22,656 nt of DNA from Acuticoccus sp039189655 (GTDB taxonomy: Bacteria > Pseudomonadota > Alphaproteobacteria > Rhizobiales > Amorphaceae): positions 1 to 22,656 of the forward strand of contig JBCCYN010000072.1 in NCBI GenBank assembly GCA_039189655.1, written 5' to 3'. The notes beneath the pieces were generated by a model. The model ran no database searches and was not told the origin of the DNA. It worked only from the letters and a program-made list of their open reading frames with translations. Within the stretch, counting starts at the first letter, position 1. Every line of letters begins with the position of its first letter. Positions 15,928-22,656 of the stretch are shown piece after piece. Made by a program: the position numbers and the translations under genes.

Positions 15928-16188
15928 ATGAAGACCACATTTGTGGCGATCGCGATGATCGCAGGCTTGGGATTGGCCGGCTGCAACGCCAACAATTCCG
16001 GCGACAGGGCCCTTGCGGGCGGTGCCATCGGTGCGGCGACGGGCGCTGTCATCGCCGGGGCTGCCGGCGCCAACGCCGGGACCGTTTTGGCCGTGGGCGC
16101 GGCATCGGGCATTGCGGGCGCCGCCGTCGGTGCCGCCACGACGCCACGGTGCGTCGACCAGTTCGGCGACCCTATTCAGTGTCCTTAA
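15928..16188 (+). CDS. Small glycine-zipper lipoprotein, function unknown
   Basis: This is a predicted envelope lipoprotein of 86 aa. The ATG at 15928 is preceded by GGAGG (15919-15923). The N-terminus is a type II signal peptide (MKTTFVAIAMIAGLGL) ending in the lipobox LAGC, so Cys19 would be lipidated. The middle (about 28-72) is a Gly/Ala-rich zipper (GGAIGAATGAVIAGAAG and GAASGIAGAAVGAA), resembling outer-membrane lipoproteins of the 17-kDa/OsmB-like glycine-zipper type. The tail PRCVDQFGDPIQCP has two cysteines that could form a disulfide. It lies head-on within the cob cluster, between cobO and cobQ on the opposite strand, with no evident link to cobalamin. No specific role can be assigned. 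Confidence 0.8.
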   Translation: MKTTFVAIAMIAGLGLAGCNANNSGDRALAGGAIGAATGAVIAGAAGANAGTVLAVGAASGIAGAAVGAATTPRCVDQFGDPIQCP

Positions 16189-16205
16189 TCCTCGCCTGAT
16201 CCGTC

Positions 16206-16241
16206 GCGCGCCCAGGCCATCGTTGAAGGGGCCGGGCGCGC
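16206..16241. terminator. GC-rich hairpin between convergent lipoprotein and cobO genes
   Basis: GCGCGCCC-A-GGCC (16206-16218) pairs with GGCCGGGCGCGC (16230-16241), 12 pairs with one bulged A. It sits between the stops of the two convergent genes and could end transcription in both directions. It lacks a T-tract, so efficiency is uncertain. Confidence 0.6.
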
Positions 16242-16247
16242 TGCCCA

Positions 16248-16856
16248 CTAGTATTCGATGCCCGCTTGCGGTTTTACGCCGGAGCGAAACGGGTGTTTGA
16301 CCATCGTCATCTCGGTCACGAGGTCGGCGATCTCCAGGAGCTCGTCCTTGGCGTTGCGGCCGGTCACGATCACGTGGACGTCCTCGGGCTTGTCCTTAAG
16401 GAAGGCGATAACCTCGGCAAGGTCGAGGTATTCGTAGCGAAGGACGATGTTGAGCTCGTCGAGGAGTACCATCTTATAGTCGCCCGAGGTCACCATCGCC
16501 TTGGCGGCCTCCCAGGCAGCGCCGGCAGCGGCGATATCGCGCTGGCGGTCCTGGGTCTCCCACGTAAAACCCTCCCCCATGCGCTTCACGGTCACCTGGT
16601 CGGAAAAGCGATCGAGCACCACCTTCTCGCCGGTCTCGATCCGGCCCTTGATGAACTGAACAACGCCCACCTTCATGCCGTGGCCCACCGCGCGCATCAC
16701 CATGCCAAAGGCCGCCGTGGACTTTCCCTTGCCCTTGCCGGTGTGGACGATGAGAAGGCCCTTTTCGATAGTCTTTGAGGCCAGGATCTTGTCCCGCGCG
16801 GCCTTCTTCTTGCGCATCTTTTCCGCGTGGCGGGCGTCTTCCTCCGTTTCAGTCAT
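16248..16856 (-). CDS. cobO: Cob(I)yrinic acid a,c-diamide adenosyltransferase (CobO/BtuR family)
   Basis: It transfers the adenosyl group from ATP to cobalt(I) of corrinoids in the cytoplasm (202 aa, family-typical). The P-loop is HTGKGKGKSTAAFG (about 38-51), followed by VGVVQFIKG, MGEGFTWET, VLLDELNIVLRYEYLD and VIVTGRNA, all diagnostic for CobA/CobO/BtuR. I chose the ATG at 16856, whose ATGA overlaps the cobN stop. A longer frame from 16919 only re-reads cobN sequence. It is the last gene of the coupled cobP-cobW-cobN-cobO operon and a hairpin lies just after it. Its substrate, cob(II)yrinic acid a,c-diamide, is made by the CobNST chelatase after reduction. Confidence 0.96.
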   Translation of the reverse strand: MTETEEDARHAEKMRKKKAARDKILASKTIEKGLLIVHTGKGKGKSTAAFGMVMRAVGHGMKVGVVQFIKGRIETGEKVVLDRFSDQVTVKRMGEGFTWETQDRQRDIAAAGAAWEAAKAMVTSGDYKMVLLDELNIVLRYEYLDLAEVIAFLKDKPEDVHVIVTGRNAKDELLEIADLVTEMTMVKHPFRSGVKPQAGIEY

Positions 16857-19800
16857 GACTGCTCCATGGCGGCGAGTTGGTCGAGGCGCTCGTGGACGCT
16901 GTTCTTGCGGGGCGACCATAGCCCGCGGGCGATGGCTTCGCGAAATTTTGCGGCAATTTCGCCGAGCGCCGGCCTGTTCGCCTCGGCAATGAAAGACGCC
17001 ACCTCATCGTTCTCCAGGTAGGCGGCATAGAGCTGGTCGAAGTGGTGATCCTTCACCGCGTCCGTGGTGGCGGCGAAGGCAAAAAGATAGTCCACCGTGG
17101 CGGCAATCTCGAAGGCGCCCTTATAACCGTGGCGCATCACGCCTGCGATCCACTTGGGGTTCGCCGCCCGCCCGCGCACCACCCGCGCCACCTCTTCGCC
17201 AAGGGTGCGCACGATGGGCCTTTCCGCCCGGCTCGTGTCCACGTGGTAGCTCGTCGACGGAACGCCCTTGGCGGCCTCCACCGCCGCCGCAAGCCCGCCC
17301 TCGAACTGATAATAGTCGTCGCTGTCGAGGATGTCGTGCTCGCGATTGTCCTGGGCCTGGACGAGGGCGTCGACCCGGGAAAGGCGTTGGCGAAGGGCGG
17401 TTTCGGCCATCTCGCCATAAGACTTTTTGCCGTAGGCGTACCGCCCCCAGGCCACATAGGCTTCGGCAAGGTCCGTCCGCGCATCCCATGCGCCGGTGTC
17501 GATGAGCGCCTGGAGCCCCGCCCCATAGGCGCCGGGCATTGCACCGAAGATGGATATGTCCGCCCCCTCCGCCCCGCTTTCGAAGCGCGCACGGATGGGG
17601 TTCTGGTCGGCGGGCTCATCGCGGGCGGCGACGGCGCGCACGGCGCTATCAAAAAGGGTGATCTGCTCGGGGAACGCATCGCGGAAAAAGCCAGATATAC
17701 GCAGCGTGACGTCGATGCGCGGGCGCTGTAATTCGCTCAGCGGCCGAACGGAAAAGCCCGTCAGGCGGCTCCCCTCCCACACCGGCTTTGCGCCGATATA
17801 GGCAAGCGCTTGGGCAAGATCATCGCCCCCGGTGCGCATGTTGGAGGTGCCCCAGCAGGTGAGCACCAGAACCCGGGGCCAGTCCCCCTCTTCCATCACG
17901 TAGCGCTCCACCACCCGCTCCGCGGCCGCCGAGCCGATCTCCCACGCCGCCGGGGTGGGCACCCCGCGAATGTCCACCGCGAAAAAATTGCGTCCCGTGG
18001 GAAGGACATCCGGCCGGCCTCGGGTGGGCGCCCCAGAAGGCCCTGGAGCGACGAAACGCCCGTCTAAAGCCCGCATCACAGCGTCAAGTTCAGCCGCCCC
18101 GGAACCGTCGAGATCACGGCCGATCCCGTCCAGCGCCTCAAGGATAGGCTTTGCCGCCGTCCCTGGCGCGACGGCTCCATCCACCAGTTTTGCGGCGAAC
18201 GCTTCCAGGCGCTCCAGGGTGTCTCCCGCCGTGCGCCAACCGCCTTGATCGCCCAAATTTGCCGGTCGCGGCCCGTCCCAGGGCGCCGCAAAATCCACGT
18301 CCAGGGGATCGAAGGGGAGCGAAAAATCCTCGGAAATGGCCCGAAGGAGGGAGCGGTCACCCTCCCCCGGTCCGCGCGGCGCCCGGGCCATGGCCACCAG
18401 CGTATCGGTGCGCTGGCGGCCTGTGGGGCTGGTGCCGAGGATGTGCAGGCCGTCGCGGATCTGCATTTCCTTCAAATCGCAGATGTGAGCGTCGAGGGCG
18501 GCAATGGCCTCATCGAGGGGACCGGAAAGGTCGATCCCCAAATCCCGGGCAAAACCCTCTGAGGCGGCAAGGTCAGCAATGTCCGAGGCGAGGCGGTCGG
18601 CGCGGGGCGGGTCGAGGGCGCGGGCAAGGGCGTACTCGTCAATCAGCGCTTCCAAGACTTCGCCGGCGCCAAAATTTTCGGCCCGGGTCATGGGCGGGGT
18701 GAGGTGGTCAACGATGACGCCCTGGGCGCGGCGCTTGCCCTGGGCGCCCTCCCCCGGATCGTTGACAATGAAGGGGTAGACGTGCGGGGTCGGCCCGAAC
18801 GCTATTTCCGGCCAACACGCCCCCGACAGCGCCACGGCTTTCCCGGGCAGCCATTCCATGTTGCCGTGCTTGCCCACATGGACCACCGCATGGGCGGCAA
18901 ATTCTTCGCGCAGGTGAAGATAAAACGCGAGGTAGGCGTGGGTGGGGACGAGCGCCGGGTCGTGGTAGGTGGTTTTTGGGTCGCGCTCGTAGCCCCGCGT
19001 GGGCTGGACTGCCACCACCACATTGCCGAACCGGTTTATGGGGAGCGCAAAGGCCCCGTCCACCACGGAGGGATCGTCCTGGGGCGGCCCCCAGGTCTCG
19101 ACGAGGTCAGCGCGGGCCGCCTCAGGAAGAGTTCTGAAGAACGAAAGATACCGATCAAGAGCGAGGCGAGCGGGCGGATGAGCGCGACCCGCCACCAAGA
19201 GCGCCATGAGCGCAGCGGCGTCCAAGAGCGCGCCCTCGAGCCGATAGCCTGCGTCCTTGAGGCGAGCGAGGAGCGCGGCTGTGCTGGCGGGAGTATCGAG
19301 CCCAACGCCGTTCGCTATCCGCCCGCCCTTCCCCGGATAGTTGGCGAGTATGAAAGCAACCCGCTTTTGCGCTGCCGGCACGGTGCGAAGCCGTTGATGG
19401 GCCGCCGCAAGTTCTGCGATGAAATCCGCCCGGCCCGGCTCGGGTCGGAAGCGCACCGGAAATGCCCCGGTTCGCGGATCGCGGCCGGTACGTTCTTTGA
19501 ATGCGCTCGCTCGGGTCAGAACCCGGCCGTCGAACTCCGGCGTCACCACCGCCATCGCCAGATCGCGCACACCAAGTCCGGCCGTACTCGCCTGCCAGTC
19601 CTCCACCGCGCCACTAGACTGGACCACCTGCAGCACCGTCCGCTCATGCCCATCAAGGGGCGTTCCGGCACCGCCGGCCGAAAATGCCATCGTGGTGAGC
19701 ACCACCCCCGCATCGGTCTCCGCCAACAGTGCGCGCACAACGGGCGCTGCCACGGGATCTTTGAGGCTGGTGGCAAAGATGGGAACAGGGCAAAGTCCCC

Positions 19801-20479
19801 GCCGGACAAGACCCTCCACCAGAGCATCTATGCCCCCGGTGAGCCCGTCCATGAGGTGGGCCCGATAAAAGACGAGGCCCACGCGCGGCCCATCGGGCAT
19901 TTCGGCAGCCAATGCGCCGACGCCGCCCAAAACACGCCCGCGGGCGTAAAGCCCGGCGGCCGGAACCGCAACCGGAGGCGGCGGCGGCTCTCCGGCGCCC
20001 GCAAGATGCCGCAAGAGAGCGAGCGCACGCGCGCGGTTTTGAGGTCCGGCTTCGCGGCAGTAGCTATGGAACGCTAACGCCATTTCCATGGTCGCCGTAC
20101 CACGACGAGCAAGGTCGGCGTCGAAGGTGGGCTCTCCGGGCACTACGAAGAGGTGCTGGCCCTTCGTCAGAGCAAGCCTGCGCAACACCTCGATGCCGTA
20201 GGCGAAGAAGGCCTCCCCGCCGATTACCCGCACCGCAACGACCTTGGCCTGAGACAAAGTCTTTTGCGCCAAGAGATCCACGGACATGGGATGGGTGAGT
20301 GCCGCAAGACTTGCGAGCCGCACGGAAGGTCCGTCGGGCGACGCCGCTACGGCTTCGGCAAAGGCTGCAATTTCCCCATCGGCGGCGGAAAGGAGCACAA
20401 TCGGCGCCGGCGAAAGATCAAGGTCGACCGCCTCCTCGCCCTCGTCAATGCGTTGCGCCTCGGCGGCGAGGAGATGCAT
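16853..20479 (-). CDS. cobN: Aerobic cobaltochelatase subunit CobN
   Basis: This is the large subunit that inserts cobalt into hydrogenobyrinic acid a,c-diamide in the oxygen-dependent pathway (1208 aa, somewhat shorter than the roughly 1275 aa of P. denitrificans CobN). It begins MHLLAAEAQ as relatives do. Hallmarks are HVGKHGNMEWLPGK (about 535-548), PFIVNDPGEGAQGKRRAQG, the VLTCWGTSNMRTGGDDLAQA segment and RPRIDVTLRISGFFRDAFP, which also occur in the magnesium chelatase BchH family. The start overlaps the cobW stop by one base (TGATG) and the stop overlaps the cobO start. It needs ATPase subunits CobS and CobT, which are not in this window. BchH is excluded by the cob neighbours. Confidence 0.97.
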   Translation of the reverse strand: MHLLAAEAQRIDEGEEAVDLDLSPAPIVLLSAADGEIAAFAEAVAASPDGPSVRLASLAALTHPMSVDLLAQKTLSQAKVVAVRVIGGEAFFAYGIEVLRRLALTKGQHLFVVPGEPTFDADLARRGTATMEMALAFHSYCREAGPQNRARALALLRHLAGAGEPPPPPVAVPAAGLYARGRVLGGVGALAAEMPDGPRVGLVFYRAHLMDGLTGGIDALVEGLVRRGLCPVPIFATSLKDPVAAPVVRALLAETDAGVVLTTMAFSAGGAGTPLDGHERTVLQVVQSSGAVEDWQASTAGLGVRDLAMAVVTPEFDGRVLTRASAFKERTGRDPRTGAFPVRFRPEPGRADFIAELAAAHQRLRTVPAAQKRVAFILANYPGKGGRIANGVGLDTPASTAALLARLKDAGYRLEGALLDAAALMALLVAGRAHPPARLALDRYLSFFRTLPEAARADLVETWGPPQDDPSVVDGAFALPINRFGNVVVAVQPTRGYERDPKTTYHDPALVPTHAYLAFYLHLREEFAAHAVVHVGKHGNMEWLPGKAVALSGACWPEIAFGPTPHVYPFIVNDPGEGAQGKRRAQGVIVDHLTPPMTRAENFGAGEVLEALIDEYALARALDPPRADRLASDIADLAASEGFARDLGIDLSGPLDEAIAALDAHICDLKEMQIRDGLHILGTSPTGRQRTDTLVAMARAPRGPGEGDRSLLRAISEDFSLPFDPLDVDFAAPWDGPRPANLGDQGGWRTAGDTLERLEAFAAKLVDGAVAPGTAAKPILEALDGIGRDLDGSGAAELDAVMRALDGRFVAPGPSGAPTRGRPDVLPTGRNFFAVDIRGVPTPAAWEIGSAAAERVVERYVMEEGDWPRVLVLTCWGTSNMRTGGDDLAQALAYIGAKPVWEGSRLTGFSVRPLSELQRPRIDVTLRISGFFRDAFPEQITLFDSAVRAVAARDEPADQNPIRARFESGAEGADISIFGAMPGAYGAGLQALIDTGAWDARTDLAEAYVAWGRYAYGKKSYGEMAETALRQRLSRVDALVQAQDNREHDILDSDDYYQFEGGLAAAVEAAKGVPSTSYHVDTSRAERPIVRTLGEEVARVVRGRAANPKWIAGVMRHGYKGAFEIAATVDYLFAFAATTDAVKDHHFDQLYAAYLENDEVASFIAEANRPALGEIAAKFREAIARGLWSPRKNSVHERLDQLAAMEQS

Positions 20480-21483
20480 CAGGCGGCTTCGACACTCCGC
20501 CCCGTGCCAAGCATCGAATGCTCTAGAGGTTTAAGCCCGATCACCACGAGGCCGCCGGGCGCCGCTCCAGGTGTGCCGAACCAGGTCTCCATGCGCGGAC
20601 CCACCGCCTGAACGAACAACGGCGCCGGCTTATCGCCGAGGCCGATGGACCCTTTTACGCGCAACACCGATGGCGCCTCGCAGAGCGATTTTACCGCCGC
20701 CTCCGCTTCGGCGCGGGTGGCAAAGACAGGCGCCACCACGCAGCTTTCAAAATCGTCGTGCTCATGATCGTCTTCGTGGGTGTGGTGACCGTCCCGGGCC
20801 GCGGGGTCCGCCTCTGCCGCCGCTCCAATCCCAAACACCTTTGGCGCTGTGGCACTCACCACCGCGACGCCGCTGCGAATCTCCGCGGCCACCGTTTCAC
20901 GGACCAAAGCTTCTTCACCGTCGGCAAGGTTCCCGGTCTTCGACAACACGACAAGATCGGCGGCGCGCAGCTGGTCCTCAAAAAGTTCTTCCAAAGGGCT
21001 CTCGTGATCGAGCGCCTCATCGGCCTGCCGCGCGGCGTTCACAGCAGCCGGATCGTGGGCGAAGCGACCGGCGACCACTGCAGGCGCATCGACAACGGTC
21101 ACCACGGCATCCACGGTAACCCGCGGCTTGACGCTCGGCCACGCAAACGCCGCGATGAGCGGTTGCGGTAGGGCAAGGCCCGACGTCTCGATGATGATGC
21201 GCGCGGGCGGCTCGTCCCGGTCAAGCAGCGCCTCAAGGGCCGGCACGAAATCGTCCGCCACCGTGCAGCACAGACAGCCATTAGTCAGTTCCACCACCCC
21301 GCCATCGCAGCCCGGGTCCAAGCAATCCGACAACATCCCGCCGTCAAAACCCATGTCCCCGAACTCATTGACGATCAGCCCGAACCTTGTGTCCGGCGCC
21401 CGCGCCACCAGGTTCCTGATGAGGGTGGTCTTGCCCGCCCCCAAAAAGCCGGTGACGACGGTGACAGGGACACGATCACTCAT
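20479..21483 (-). CDS. cobW: CobW, G3E-family GTPase (metallochaperone-like), cobalamin biosynthesis
   Basis: This is a P-loop GTPase required with CobN for cobalamin synthesis, probably supplying or handling cobalt in the cytoplasm (334 aa). Walker A is GFLGAGKTT (12-20). The G3E metal motif CxCC is Cys70-Leu-Cys72-Cys73. A His/Asp/Glu-rich metal-binding stretch (about 231-244, DGHHTHEDDHEHDD) precedes the CobW C-terminal domain. One oddity is that the base-specificity motif, N/T/S-K-x-D in GTPases, reads SKTG (181-184), with Gly in place of Asp. Starts and stops overlap both neighbours (ATGA with cobP, TGATG with cobN), so it belongs to a tightly coupled operon. Other COG0523 members serve zinc; the cob context favours CobW. 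Confidence 0.95.
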   Translation of the reverse strand: MSDRVPVTVVTGFLGAGKTTLIRNLVARAPDTRFGLIVNEFGDMGFDGGMLSDCLDPGCDGGVVELTNGCLCCTVADDFVPALEALLDRDEPPARIIIETSGLALPQPLIAAFAWPSVKPRVTVDAVVTVVDAPAVVAGRFAHDPAAVNAARQADEALDHESPLEELFEDQLRAADLVVLSKTGNLADGEEALVRETVAAEIRSGVAVVSATAPKVFGIGAAAEADPAARDGHHTHEDDHEHDDFESCVVAPVFATRAEAEAAVKSLCEAPSVLRVKGSIGLGDKPAPLFVQAVGPRMETWFGTPGAAPGGLVVIGLKPLEHSMLGTGRSVEAA

Positions 21484-22025
21484 AGTTGGGGCTCCGGCTC
21501 GTTGCGCGGTTTGATGATGACGGCGCAGCCTGCAACCACTTTGACCACATCGGTGGCGCTTGCTGCGACGCGCTGGTTTAGCATGCCTTGGAGATCGCGA
21601 AAGCGCCGGCCGAGGGCGTTTGCCGGCACGATCCCCTCGCCCACTTCGTTGGAGACGGCGATGATGGCGCCGGACCGTGTCCCAAGGGCTGCAACGAGGG
21701 CATCCACCTCGGCCTCCAAGTCGCGCTCAGCCAAAAGAACGTTGGTGAGCCATAGGGTCAGGCAGTCCACCAGCACCACGGAGCGCAGGCCCGCCACCGC
21801 TTCAGCGAGATCGGTTGCGACTTCCACGGTTGTCCAGTGCTCCGGTCGCCTTGCCTGATGGGCTGCGATGCGGGCCGTCATTTCGGCGTCGCGCGGCGGG
21901 CCGGCCGTGGCCACATATGTAACGGGCCGCCCACTCTTGCTGGCAAGGTGCTCGGCGTAGCGCGACTTACCAGACCGAGCGCCGCCCAACACTAGAATGA
22001 GACTGTGCTTCACCACGGGCGTCAT
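21480..22025 (-). CDS. cobP: Adenosylcobinamide kinase / adenosylcobinamide-phosphate guanylyltransferase
   Basis: This bifunctional cytoplasmic enzyme phosphorylates adenosylcobinamide and then forms adenosyl-GDP-cobinamide (181 aa from the ATG at 22025). The P-loop GGARSGKS is at 14-21, followed by VTYVATAG, EMTARIAAHQARRPEHW (with a single His, residue 56, in the segment that carries the GMP-accepting His in Salmonella CobU) and VVLVDCLTLWLTN. An in-frame ATG at 22046 would add seven residues. I prefer 22025 because GGGG lies 9 bp upstream. It is the first gene of cobP-cobW-cobN-cobO. Only 28-49 bp separate it from the divergent tRNA-Asn gene, so its promoter must overlap the tRNA and there is no room for a riboswitch leader. 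Confidence 0.95.
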   Translation of the reverse strand: MTPVVKHSLILVLGGARSGKSRYAEHLASKSGRPVTYVATAGPPRDAEMTARIAAHQARRPEHWTTVEVATDLAEAVAGLRSVVLVDCLTLWLTNVLLAERDLEAEVDALVAALGTRSGAIIAVSNEVGEGIVPANALGRRFRDLQGMLNQRVAASATDVVKVVAGCAVIIKPRNEPEPQL

Positions 22026-22026
22026 G

Positions 22027-22055
22027 TTGCATGGCCCCAGCGCCATTGCTATATC
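22027..22055 (+). promoter_or_regulatory. Weak candidate promoter for tRNA-Asn
   Basis: TTGCAT (22027-22032), a 17-bp spacer and TATATC (22050-22055) precede the tRNA by about 20 bp, a suitable distance. It lies across the start region of the opposing cobP gene. Both hexamers are imperfect, so this is tentative. Confidence 0.3.
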
Positions 22056-22074
22056 GCCATCGAGTGGGTGCTAT

Positions 22075-22149
22075 TCCTCGGTAGCTCAGCGGTAGAGCAA
22101 CCGGCTGTTAACCGGTTGGTCGGGGGTTCGAATCCCTCCCGGGGAGCCA
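22075..22149 (+). tRNA. tRNA-Asn (anticodon GUU)
   Basis: The cloverleaf is complete: acceptor TCCTCGG/CCGGGGA, D-arm GCTCAGCGGTAGAGC, anticodon stem ACCGG/CCGGT around CTGTTAA (GTT at 22107-22109), T-arm CGGGGGTTCGAATCCCTCC, discriminator G and encoded CCA (22147-22149). The 3' end faces the integrase gene and is the likely attachment site. Confidence 0.97.
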
Positions 22150-22180
22150 CTCATTAAAATATACCATTTATTACAGATAC

Positions 22181-22656
22181 TTAGCCCTTTAGTTTCCAAT
22201 TTACCGATATGGCGGTTTCCAAATTCCGTTCTCGATATAGTCCCTCCAGCATACGGGCAGCGAGCTTTCTGCGCTCCACTTGGCGGCGATATTCCGCTTG
22301 CTGAGCCTCGGTGGCGTGGCCCATAGCCTCAGCGCCAGCCTTGGCGTCAATTCCCGCCTCAGCACCCCGTGCCCCAAAATCATGCCGCAGCCCATGAGCG
22401 GTCTTTCCGGCCACCCCCGCAGCTTTGGCGGCTTTCGCGAACCATGCGCCGTATGCCTTGGGTGAGCGGGCTGTCCCAACCTCGGTCTCTAGAAATGTGA
22501 GCCTACCCCGGTCGCAATACTCGAGGGCTTCGGCAAGCGGCGGGGCTATGGGGATCTCCACAGTCGTGCCGGTCTTTTGCTGGGTCCAGCAAAGCCATCC
22601 ATCTTTGACGTGCTGCCACCCCATCGTGCAGGCGTCTCCTCTACGGCAGCCCGTCC
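22181..22656 (-). CDS. Tyrosine recombinase / phage-type integrase (N-terminus beyond window)
   Basis: This is a site-specific recombinase of a mobile element. Only the C-terminal ~158 residues are in the window. The frame is open to the right edge and includes TGCRRGDACTMGWQHVKDG, whose second Arg fits the first catalytic Arg of the family (usually TGQRRGD). Next come HGLRHDFGARGAEAG (catalytic H-x-x-R) and MGHATEAQQAEYRRQ, with the box II His and the nucleophilic Tyr. The visible catalytic set (R, H, R, H, Y) is complete. Its stop lies 31 bp from the 3' end of tRNA-Asn, the classic position of an integrase next to its attachment site. The element itself extends to the right, outside the window. 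Confidence 0.93.
   Translation of the reverse strand, partial: TGCRRGDACTMGWQHVKDGWLCWTQQKTGTTVEIPIAPPLAEALEYCDRGRLTFLETEVGTARSPKAYGAWFAKAAKAAGVAGKTAHGLRHDFGARGAEAGIDAKAGAEAMGHATEAQQAEYRRQVERRKLAARMLEGLYRERNLETAISVNWKLKG

Noticed and set aside
18704..20077. Long plus-strand open frame (457 codons) inside cobN
   Set aside because: It is a shadow of cobN on the other strand, with low-complexity basic composition and no motifs.
1..22656. CRISPR arrays, tandem repeats, rRNA genes
   Set aside because: No regularly spaced direct repeats and no rRNA-like sequence were seen on reading both strands.

Overview
The window looks like an alphaproteobacterial chromosome, most likely Hyphomicrobiales (Rhizobiales). 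Three things point there: the aerobic cobalamin genes cobP-cobW-cobN-cobO, cobQ and cobC-cobD, the divergent nnr / glnB-glnA pair, and the high G+C of the core part. It reads as a core segment (about 8.69-22.15 kb) lying between two accessory segments. Each end of the core is a tRNA gene whose 3' end points outward toward accessory DNA.

Left accessory region (1-8.0 kb). This part has visibly lower G+C than the core. A LacI-family regulator (minus strand, cut by the window edge) diverges from a tight plus-strand gene row: two different TauC/SsuC-type permeases, a TauB/SsuB-type ATPase, a secreted substrate-binding protein, a cysteine-type arylsulfatase without a signal peptide, and a formylglycine-generating enzyme (FGE) with both catalytic cysteines. 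I read it as a self-contained module that imports an organic sulfate ester (or related sulfur compound), cleaves it in the cytoplasm with a sulfatase matured by its own FGE, and is controlled by a local regulator. It is the best candidate here for an undescribed system. The substrate is unknown.

Junction (7.97-8.69 kb). There is no intact gene here. It holds a dead, internally deleted IS5-family transposase with two in-frame stops, then tRNA-Leu(UAG) on the minus strand.

Core (8.8-12.4 kb). nnr (bifunctional NAD(P)HX repair) diverges from glnB-glnA (PII and glutamine synthetase I). A sigma-54-like promoter precedes glnB, and a strong intrinsic terminator follows glnA.

Cobalamin region (12.45-22.05 kb). 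cobC-cobD (plus) converge on cobQ (minus). A small plus-strand glycine-zipper lipoprotein gene separates cobQ from the coupled minus-strand operon cobP-cobW-cobN-cobO. Together the genes cover cobalt insertion (CobN), corrinoid adenosylation (CobO), amidation (CobQ), making and attaching the aminopropanol arm (CobC, CobD) and nucleotide-loop activation (CobP). CobS and CobT, the partners of CobN, are not in the window, and I see no cobalamin riboswitch.

Right edge (22.07-22.66 kb). tRNA-Asn(GUU) is followed 31 bp later by the C-terminal part of a tyrosine-recombinase integrase that runs off the window. This is the usual layout of an integrated element using the tRNA 3' end as its attachment site.
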